Below are positions 1-10,900 of a stretch of 64,000 nucleotides of DNA, one piece after another. The stretch spans positions 17,410,512-17,474,511 of the forward strand of contig NC_089318.1 of assembly GCF_036669915.1 (NCBI RefSeq), read 5' to 3'. The stretch is from Pocillopora verrucosa (Eukaryota > Cnidaria > Anthozoa > Scleractinia > Pocilloporidae). Under the pieces are notes generated by a model. It was not told the DNA's origin. It saw only the letters and a list, made by a program, of their open reading frames with translations, and did not search any database. Numbering within the stretch: position 1 is the first letter of the stretch; each line of letters begins with the position of its first letter. A program made the translations under genes and the position numbers.

Positions 1-2835
1 ATGAAGGGTTACTCGAGGAGAAAAGTTTCAGTCTCAATAATATAAGAGAAACATTATCAGGAAAAATCTCATTGCAAATTAATTATAGTACTGAAAACTT
101 CTACCCTGACCGAGGATGATTTGTCCCTGGTCTTGCTAGCTATTTTATGCAAGATTTCTCATCGAAGCACAAACTGCCGCAAGTTTTACCGGTTGAGATT
201 TCTTCTGAGGATAAAATTTGCAAACAATTATTTCTTTCTGTTCTGAGATACCATCGTTAATTGTTCATTAAAATTTTTTTATTCAGGTTCTTATTCTTCC
301 ATCCCGTATTTCCACGTGTCCATAACTGTCTCTTGATTTTGTTTTTCAAACGGTAGTTAACTAACATAACAAGGAGTGGGGGCTTTTGCCCTCCTAAATT
401 TTGCGAAGAGAACATTTTATTTTCTTTCAGCTTTAAAGAATAAGAGGAAGAAAACGAAAAAAAATTCAAGAAGCTAGAACTTTAAACAAAAAATTGTCGG
501 AAATTTACTGAAAGAATATCTGATGGATAACATTTCCGAGCATCTAGATTTAACAGTTTTTTTTTGATAGGCTGCCCCCCCCCCTCCCCTACAAATTGTC
601 GTCTCCGCCGCTCATTTCCAAGCCTCTCATTTATAAATACAGCCTACGCCGTGCCTGTCTTAATTGGTCATTCCTGTGACGCCACAAAAAAAATGCAAAA
701 AGAAGGGAAAAGCCTTAAACTTAGAGATGAATTCCGTTATCAGAAAACGATGTAATCCTTAAGCTGATCAAAAAAGCTGCACTACAATCTTAGTTATAAT
801 TACTCAAAAATAGATAAAAATGTGTTCACAGATGTCTCACGCAGGTTCAGATGAAAGAGCTGGCATAGCGGGAGGTCGAATTCAAAGAAAAACCTTAGGA
901 AGTCAGAAATTCATACTTAAAACTCCTAAGTGATGGATAAAAACAAATTTACCTTTATTGATTAAAAAAATAAGCCTGGAAATTTACGCCAGCACCTAAT
1001 TAAACTCTCTATCTTGTAACCTTAGGAAACCTCATCCCACCTGGTGGTGCATTTTAGGCTAATCTGGAAACGCAGTTTAGCAATATATCTGCAAACAGAA
1101 ATAGCAAATGTAAAAGAGTTATTGATAGCCTTTGTGAAATATAATTTAGACCAAAAAAGGTTAAAAGAAATTTCAAACTGGTATTTCTCTGATAACATGG
1201 CTTACATAGTTTAAAAGTTTTCATAACGCAATATTTGGTTCTTTAGCCATTCAGACATGCTCCCTAACGACGACTTTTAAATTTAATTCGGTCGCTCTTG
1301 TATATAGAAAACTATGAAACTTATCTCAGGGGGATAAACAGGACTGTAGCGGGTTGGTCTTGAAAAACTCTCCAGCTGAGGGTTGCATATCAGCTAAAAA
1401 TTTTGGCACGGATTCGGTATTCTGTCGGTTAGAAAAGTTTGTGAAGTCATTAAAATCTTTCTGTCGTCATCAAACAAGGTTTCTGATCAAAGGAAATAAA
1501 ATGTCGATAAATTTTCTTTCTGTTAACCAAACAAAACATTTACGAATTGAACGACTTCGCCGCTTAAGAATTGTGAGAACACCATGACACCAACCTACAC
1601 CTTTGTCCTTAATTCCAGGACGTGTTATAATTCTTGATTCTTGACGAGAGAGCCTTGCTGCGACAAACAACTGCCCACGGCTCAAAATACATGTATCTTA
1701 AAATATTAAAAAGTACTCACTAGAAGCCGCAGGTGAATTGATTCAACAACCATTGGAATAAAACTGCATAAGATATTCAGATACTCGATATTCAAAAAAC
1801 CAACCTTTAAAAGTTATTTATTTCTTCGCAGTTTGTAGCCTGGGGTTAGCAAACACATTTAATTCTAAGATGCAAATTCACATTTTTAAAAACTAAGCAG
1901 CTATGTCAAATGAATCAATACAGTATCTTAGTGTGACGGTTGTTGTGAAGCAAGACGACTCCGATCAGCCTTCATTTAGCTATTTTTGTTTGTTTGATGT
2001 TTTGTAGCCTTAAAAGAGAAAAAGAAACCAATGAATGTTAATTTCCTCACTTAACTTCGACCGAACGCTGCTATGGTCATACACATTTGTCCTGCAAGTA
2101 CTCTAAAATGCAAAAATAACTGAAATGTTATGTTTGAAATGTTTAACCTTGCATGTGCCTGTCCTCAGTTGAGAGCGTCTGGAACATTTGAAAACTCTCA
2201 AGGTGCTATTAGTTCTTGCAGTGGGACAAGACACAAGTGTATGCATTTTAAAATCCTCATTTAAGGTGGAAAAGTGTATTTGTACCTCTTTTCTGGCGCG
2301 TGTCGAGAGGTACGGCTTTCCAAAAGTAGACATGATCAAGCTACAGCAGGCTGGAAACTTCGAAGAAAACAAAACTAAACTTGTTTTGCCTTATTTTCAA
2401 TGTCTTTTTTTTTTAGTCTTGGATTACACAGGGTATGCTAAAGATTTTAAAACTGAATTAAGAAGTTGAACCAAAGGTAAAATTTGATCTTAACGTTTGC
2501 TAAGGCGAAGTAAGTCTCTTTATTCCAACACTGTTTTTACCGTTTGATTGTCACGAAATACAGAAGAGAACTTTCCTCTAGAGGTTGGCTTCCCGTGTTT
2601 CGACAGGTGAAGAAAAAAACGGTTTTTTTTTTACATTCATATCCCTAAGAAATTCTTGAAACTTCTTAATAAATTACCTCATTAGGCGATGTATATTCCG
2701 GTTGGTTATTCAATTTTAATTATGCAACAAAAGTCGTTAACCTTTGTCGTTAATCGTCGAATTAAATACAGCCCACACATTGTCTGGGATAACTGTAAGC
2801 CTGAGGATACGTTAGTGACGAAGGATGCGCATCTG
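1..2835. other. Upstream region of gene A, no gene seen
   Basis: I see no coding exon here. The first 670 bases hold only short AT-rich stretches and a poly-C run near 580. From 673 on the sequence is the duplicated 5' flank. A segment near 2016-2766 is absent from the equivalent place upstream of gene B; its longest open frame (2188-2469, plus) resembles no family I know and lacks a partner in B. Confidence 0.6.
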
Positions 2836-2842
2836 AAGGTGG

Positions 2843-2850
2843 TATTTAAA
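2843..2850 (+). promoter_or_regulatory. TATA-like box of gene A
   Basis: The string TATTTAAA lies 86 bases before the predicted start codon of gene A and is preserved at the same distance upstream of gene B (26205-26212), inside a block of conserved flank. This is a plausible core promoter element, with no direct evidence of a transcription start. Confidence 0.4.
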
Positions 2851-2935
2851 GCCAGCACATTGTAACCAAACTTATCAAATAGCCCTGTGCAATATAGCTG
2901 AGGTCTGATTTCTCGTTCAGACAAGATTTCTTCAA

Positions 2936-5900
2936 ATGACTGGTCGTCTTCTTTCGCTACTTCCCGTGCTGACTGTCCTCGCTTTGTTGGCAACCGGGGT
3001 TCAAAGCACAGATGGTAAGTGAATTTTATCAGACTTGAGTATGGGCTTTAATTGTGTATTGAGATAAGACGACCTTCCTGATCTTCTATGAAAATCATTG
3101 TCTAAAATAGCACCTTTGAACGAAACCGTATGCAATGATCGAACCTTTGAACGAAACCGTATGCAATGATCGAAGCGTGGGATGCACAATTATTGAGCAA
3201 ATTGTTTCAAGTAAAGGCTCTGTCTGTAAAGGAATAAGTCTCAATTAGTCATTTCTGTAAACTTGAAAATACAGCCAACTATTTCTTCCCAGGCTAAACG
3301 ACCAAATAAAACCGACTTTTTATCTCCTCTAATACATATTTTTAGTTACTTTAATCGATTGTCTTTTGTAATTTCCTCCAAAAGAAGAAAACGAAACCAC
3401 GGGAATGAAGGGAGAAGGATCTATCGCATTTATGAGCACCAAGAAAAAATTTAGAGAAAGCAAAGTTTGGGCTTCCCCTTCCCCAAAGGACTCCTTCAAA
3501 TTTTTTTCCTTTTTGTCTTAGCTCAAAACGTTTGATGAAACTAATAATTATACATGTCGGCGTTGTTAATAAATGATTCATGTTTGTCTTCCTTTCAGAA
3601 TGCACCTCTTACAAAACAATAAACGACCCAACCCGGTCTGTGTCCAATCAAATAGAGAGTAAAGATGCACGCTGTGACAGAGGAATTCTTACTTCGGAAA
3701 GTTGGGTTCGCTTTACTGGCTGCGGAGGAACAGCCATTCCTAACAACCCGCCACAGGCATACCACTGCGGAACAATTTCTCCAGGTTGGATCCGTGGTGC
3801 CCATCCTGCTGTTGCTGAAGGGGTTGTGAAACGAAAACTTTGCTATCGCTTTAACGACAATGAATGTCATTATGGCTCTTATAAAATTTCAATTCGGAAC
3901 TGTGGCTCGTTTTTTGTTTACAAACCACCAGATTTGACACAGTGTTATCTACGACTTTGCACAGGTGTGTATTTATTTGATCAAAGTAGGCATTGTTTCC
4001 TTAGGCTTCATAACAACATTATTATATCAGCTAATATGGTTTGTAAGCTTGCCTACGTTCCAGAGAATCACATAACGAAAAGCAAAGGAAAAGATAATTG
4101 AAGGGGTAGAAAATGTATATATTTTTATCTATCAAAACGTAACATGGACGAAAGACAAAGTAGAGAAAGGTCAAAAAACGAGAATAAACGATTGAAATAA
4201 ACTAATTTAAACTGGTAACGTAAGGAAATAGATGAAGCTAAACGAGTGAAAGAAAACCTAAAAGAGTTACATGTGTACTGATATGAACGAGAGGAAAAAC
4301 TAAATACCACTAAAGGGGCCACTTTTAAACTGCGATTGTTTATGATCACAATTTCTTTAATTTTTTGTGACTTCGTTTTGTATTTTCAGTTACTAGATAA
4401 TAAGTTTTGATTACCAATCACGAAAATGCTTAAGGCTCTTAAAGATTCGGGAATCAAACAGTGAACCAAATTGTAAGTGTTGATGCTCACTTTAACGAAT
4501 CCTATTTTCCAATGATTAAATAAATTACCAAAAAATTAACATTATGAAGTATGAAATAATAGGTTTTATTCATTAATAACCTGATAACAACAATTTGGTA
4601 CAGAGATCCTCGACGAATGCTTTCATTGCCCAGTTGGTGTTCCCAGTCCCTTCGTCATCCCTGACAATCAGATGACAGCTTCATCCCATCATTGGAAAGA
4701 AAAATTCTCTGCGAAGTATGGACGACTTTTTAACGAGTCAGCTTACGGTTGGTTACCGAAGAACAATAAAAAAACAGACTGGCTTCAGGTTGATCTTGGT
4801 AAAGAGTTTCTAGTGTGTGCTGTTGCTACCCAGGGAGGCATTTACCATGAAGCATGGACGACAACTTTCAAGCTTCTTTACTCTTCCGATGATAAAAATC
4901 GGAAAACGTACAAGGATGGAAATGGCGTGGACGTGGTAAGTTGAATCATTACCTGAACAGTTTGAGTGTCAATAGTAATTCGGCTTTCCCTCCCACTATG
5001 ACTGCTCTGGAAAACTCGCACCACCGCCACATCCATTAAGATGCAAAACTGTGACCAATCTGGAGATGACCGGACATGTTTTTTTCTCGATTAAGGCGGA
5101 CTGCCTTTTTTACTTTGAACTCCCATAGACAAGGTAAGTGATAATATTTTCCTCTCCTGTGTGTTTTTGTTGACATAACTTTGGTTACCCTAATACCTCT
5201 CAATCAAAATAAGTTCAACCTTTATAGAGTAGCTAATATAAGAAGACGAAACTATTCTGAAAGAAATTCGGGGTTCAAAAGTAGTAACATGCCAGGAAAT
5301 TGCATCAGAAAATTATCCAAATTATTTCTGAAAAAAGACACTAAAAAATATATGACTGGGCAATTGTAATACCTCAAATGATTCTCTATATGTACGAGAT
5401 TGCTTATTTCAGAAAAAAAGATATGTTCTGTGTCTTTCATTATTTTCCTTAGGAATTTCAGAGAGTTGGTAAAAATCACGGTGTGGACCGACATAAGCTG
5501 TCAACACCAGTGGTTGCAAGATACATTCGCTTCCATCCAACAGCGAATGATGGGTGGGACAGTCTGAGAGTGGAGGTGTACGGCGCCAAAAAAGGCAAGT
5601 TAATAATCCAGTGTTGGTCCATTTTTGCTAATGCTCCTACCCATCAAAATCGTTAAGAGTACTTATGAGCGACATGCTCTAACAAAAACACTGTCAAGTT
5701 TTGAACTAGTTCATTCTACGAAGGAAAATAAAGTTGTATTCTTGAAGCCTTAAAAATACTGTCATACAATCACCAAATAGATCAAGACAAAGTTTTTCGG
5801 CTTTTGTATAAAAATCGTTCAAAGTGAAAGAGGTCACTACTCCAAGCATTGATTTTATGATAGTTAATGTAACTGGGCTTAACTTGTGTGAGACTTGGAC

Positions 5901-7928
5901 AATCAATTTTTCCTCTTTGACTCCTTTTCTTTCGAACTGCTTGGAATTTCTAGAACTTCCTCATAGTGATTCGTGTTTGCAAGTGTGGGAATCTTGCAGT
6001 AACGGGGGGCTGGGGGCGAAATACTGTATCCTCCTGATGGAGTATGGCTGTTGAAGAAACATTCGCCAAAAATTTTTACCGAAAAACTGATAAATATTAT
6101 TTTCAGGGGAAAATGATGCATGTCGAGTTACTGATACTTCCGTACAGTGTTGTCAAGACGGTTATGAAGGAAATCCGTGTAAGGGGGAGTGTGTTAACTA
6201 AAACTGAGTTCTATTTATTAAATAAGACATTTTTGAGATATTTCTTAAAACTTGAACTTATTAAAGTTGTTACTCAAACCTCTCGCCCTACCTTAATCAT
6301 CGTGAATGTTCAATTGATCATCTTTATCCTGACAGACATCGACAAGCGTTCAAAGAAGACCCACGGCGGTAACTTAAATGCAAATTTCACCAATACTGAC
6401 GGTTCTTTTAAATGTGTTTGCAAGGAGGGTTACACTGGTGATGGAAAGTCATGTAGCGGTAAGACTCACGAATTTAATCGCTGGACTAAGAGGGAAAAGT
6501 ACATATTTTTACTCAAACAAGTAAAGAATTGACTGAAACAAGGAATAAACCTAAAGAGAAATTAGTAAATGAATGAATGGCTGAACAAATTGTTGTCAAA
6601 TATTTGTCACTTCTTCCATCTTCCTTTTTGTTGTTCAGTATGCGACTAATTTCTAAATCGTAACAAGAGAAAAAAAAAAGGCGTAGTTTTGAAAACATAA
6701 ATATTGTCATAGTTATGCTAAGGAAGTAGGACCTCTTACGAACACCAACCGGTTTGTTTTAATATAAATTTCAGTAGTCATAAATTTATCATCATGTGTA
6801 TGGTTCACTGCTTTACGTCAGTAAAAAAAACAGGATTCCAAAACTATGAATTTTATTATTATCAACAGCTCAACCTTTTATCATCTGAACTTTAATCTTC
6901 GATTCATCGTTTTTATGTGGACAGATATCAACGAATGCTCCGAGAAGACACATAACTGCCAATTAAATGCTTTTTGCACCAATACTAAAGGTTCTTATGG
7001 GTGTATCTGCAAGGAGGGTTACACTGGTGATGAAAAGTCATAGCTGTAAGACTCATGAATTAAATCGGTGGACTAACTGGGATGTGTACATAACTTTACT
7101 CAAACAAGTGAAGAATTAACTGAAACAAGGAATAAAACAAAAGAGCAATTAATAAATGAATGTATGGCTGAACAAATTGTTGTCAAATATTTGTTACTTC
7201 ATCCACCTTTTTTTTGTTGTTGAGTATGCGACTAATTTTTTAATCGTAACAAGAGAAGGAAAAAGGTGTATTTATGAAAAACATACAAATATTGTCAAAG
7301 TTATGCAAAGGAAGAAGACTTCATGCGATCACTAACCAGTTTGTTTTGATTTAAAATTTCAGTAGTCACAAATGCATCGTCATGTGTATGGTTCACTGCT
7401 TTACATTAAAAAAAAACAGGATTCCAAAACGATGAATTTCATCATTATTACCTATTCAGCCTTTCATCATTTGAAATTCTTCAACTTGTCTACTGAACTC
7501 TGTTTCATATCCTTGATTAGAAATGAACTCTTTAACAATAAGTTCACTGATTTGAATCCTAACACCTTTATGTATCTTCAAGAGATCCGTGCAGGGGTGA
7601 GTGTCACAGAAAGTTAGCTTCGTTTGTCCTTACTAATATTGGAAGAATTTGCTGATTTCTGTGAATGTAAAAGGATAATTCATGCCTTAGTTGTTTCCGA
7701 ACACGATCATTGCAATACCATTCTTTACCGGCTTCCTAAATCACGACTAAATTAGTTGTGTGTTATAAAATATGTGGTTATCGTTCATCGTGGTGTAAGA
7801 TAGGAGAGGAACTTTATTTGTTTGTCTAATGATGGCGCCTACGCGTGAGACACAGGTAGAGTTGAAGATCAACCACGGGAATCAAGGATTCGAGAATCTA
7901 TTTACACTATAGTCGATCTGGTCGAACA

Positions 7929-7963
<35 letters not shown>

Positions 7964-10900
7964 GAATAAGTATGTATATATGTGTATATATGTATGTACA
8001 TAGTCAACTGAAATTTCAAAAATCATAAGAAAAAAAGTTACAATAGTGTACGTTTGTGAACGTGGGGGCAAAACGGTAATACTTAAAATTTGTATCGATC
8101 AGTCCTTCAGTTCCCGGTTACAGTTCCATCTTCACTTCTTCAAACAATCGTAGTTCTGATCTCTCGCTCTGCTCGTTACAATATTTTTCGCGTCCTTTTT
8201 ATATAACGTTTACGCAATGGAGGCCTATATTTTCACACATCTATGTAAATATTTTGCGTGTGATGCTGATCGCATCCTACGGTATTCACAAATATAATGT
8301 TTCAGGACAACGTTTCTGAGAATGCGGATTAATTTATTTTAAGAATTATTCCGTTAATGTATCCTCAAAGGGATAAGCCTAGTAGTCGTAACACAATGAC
8401 ACGAAACTATGTAAATAGTCTGCGTGAAATGCAGATCATGATGATGATGATCGCGACGTTTCGACTACGCTACTGCTAGTCTTCATCAGGCGATGAGATC
8501 GATTGTTTACCTGTCGCTATTTAAAGCACGTCAGTTCGCTGCTGTTAGTGCATTTCGATCCTCATTATTATTCCGGTCATTAGTAGGTATTCCCTCATAG
8601 GTTCGCATTTGTCGGCTGTTGGGTTGTTTTATCGTGGGTATCCAATTGCAAGCTTCGGGTATTTCGATCCATAGTTCCTATCGATGTTATTGGGATGAGG
8701 TCATGTCTCTGTCATTTTCTTTTATCCGTTCTCTCATTGATCTCCCTCTTTTACCAGTATACACTTAGGTCAATGCGAGAAAGGATAAAAAGAATATGAC
8801 AGAGACATACGCTTTGCTCGTACTCAGACCTCTGCGGTTTCGGAGCACGTAAACGAAACGGGGCATATTCCTATTTGGAGCAAGGTTAAGTTTATTGATT
8901 GTGACCCTCACTGATAAATAAACTGGTAAATAGTTCTAATTGAATGTGAGCGCATATGCGTGTATCACTCTTGTGCTTTGTAACTTGAACTAGCTTCTGG
9001 TTTACTGACGTATCGATTACAAAATGCTTTCGATGAGTGAAAGTCGGCGAGTAATTTCTCTACAACGCCCAACAAGATCTATGTGGTCTTTCCAGAAGCT
9101 TCAGCTGGCTCTTAGTTACTGACTGTTCTACTAAACACATGGGAATATATCTTTTTATATTGCTTTTACCGCAGTCGAAATCATACCAACCTATAAAACT
9201 AACTACTTTAAATTTTTCTTAATCCTTTTTGATGACGAGACCGCATGGTAGAAAAGTGAAAACTTTGGTTTCTGCTGGCAGATCTGGACGAATGTGCAAG
9301 CGGAGACCATGACTGCCATAAATATGGTGTTTGCCATAACGAGATCGGATCCTACACTTGTCACTGTCAGTTTGGATATGTAGGAAATGGTACATGGTGT
9401 GAAGGTATTAACTCTATATGTTATTATTCACGCAAAACAGTCTTTTAAGATTCCCATCTTCCACTGGGGATATTTGATGTTTCATTAGTTTTACCATAGA
9501 CAAAAAAACTTGATCTTCATCTATTGGTTCGATTTAGGTAGGATCTCTTAAGCAAATTTCTCTCAGTATTTTTTGTCGGTCCAAAGAAACTCCTGGATAA
9601 CCGAATACATCTTTTCAATCACAGTTTCCCCTTTTCATTTACCGGGATAAATCTGCTGTAAAAAATATTAATTCTCCTCCCGATGTTTCACACAATTGTA
9701 TTGAATTGCTTTTATGTCATTTCAGCTTGTCCAGAACATTCTCTATGGATCCAGACATCACTTAACGTTCATGATTGCTGGTGTAAATACTTTTACCCAG
9801 GAGATCCAGAAGTTGATCCGTGCAGAAGACAAACAGAAAGTAATACATGAGAGAAAGTAGAGTAAATCTAACCATAAAGAAAACTGAAATATAGGTCATT
9901 TAATTACTGATTCAGTATTCAAACAGAGTATATTCTTTAACTTTGAATTGCGTCTCAACAGCTTTTCATGTAGTGAAATAAAGGACTCTAAAAGAAATTT
10001 GGAATTAAAACTATAACTTCTTTTTCCCCATTTATAGGCGATATGAGAAGTATTGATGATTCAATAGAGGTTTTAATCCATGATGTTAATACACAACCAA
10101 GCAGCCCAATGAAGTTTAGACGAGACCAAAAAAGAAGACTGTTTGCATCTTTAAAGACGGAGAACTTTCTTGCGCAACAGGTCTCTTTCTCCTGGAAGAT
10201 AAGCCAACTCTCACTGTCACCTTTAAACATTTCTGATCAACCAGAGTTGCTAGTGTCCGACACTCTTGAGCTGAACTTACGACCAAACTTGCTGTCGACA
10301 GGACTTAAACTTGTAACATTTGAGCTGCGACAAAAATCCGGATCTGAACTGACAGCTCGAGACTTTGCTTTCATCGAAGTTCTTAATTCGGCACTGAAGG
10401 TTTCCATTGCGGGAGGAACTGAAGTTTTTCGATCCATAGATAAACCAATTTTATTGGATGCCAGTGCTTCGTATGACACCAGCCTTAGTGCTTTTAGTTC
10501 CTCGGGAATGAAATATGATTGGTCTTGCTTAATAATAACAACACAATCTAACGTCTCCAGAAACTATACTCCAGTGTCAAACGTCACCTTTCGAGGTTCA
10601 GATGGCATATACGACACATTTGTCGGTGCGTCTGCAAATAGAACCCTCTTTCAGTTGCCGGAAGATGTCTTTCTTCAGGGCAACGAAGAAGCCATAGTGA
10701 CCTTAGATACCAAAAGACTCATCAGCAATCAAGCATACTATGTGGTTCTGACGGTAACCAAGGATATCCGCGTTGCAAGTGGCATTCAGATTGTTCACGC
10801 TCGCGAGGAAGATATACTCGACATTCGTATTTTGTAAGTTTAGTTCATAGCTGCAAAGAAGCTGATGGTTATCACTGGCATATGCAGAGCTGAAATATTT

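Larger units (their letters stand above)
7800..8740 (-). mobile_element. Penelope-like element fragment (3' part)
   Basis: Reading the minus strand from about 8740 down gives decayed peptides typical of the C-terminal end of Penelope-like elements (IEIPEA followed by IPTIKQ, then NNNEDRNAL), followed by the 3' region with the motif at 8450-8494. About 600 bp of unrelated sequence, including the AT microsatellite, interrupts it (about 7833-8435). The family assignment rests on recalled features of animal PLEs and is not a search result. Confidence 0.6.

Noticed and set aside
2188..2469. Plus-strand open frame of 93 codons upstream of gene A
   Set aside because: No recognisable domain, no matching frame upstream of gene B, and no clear promoter of its own.
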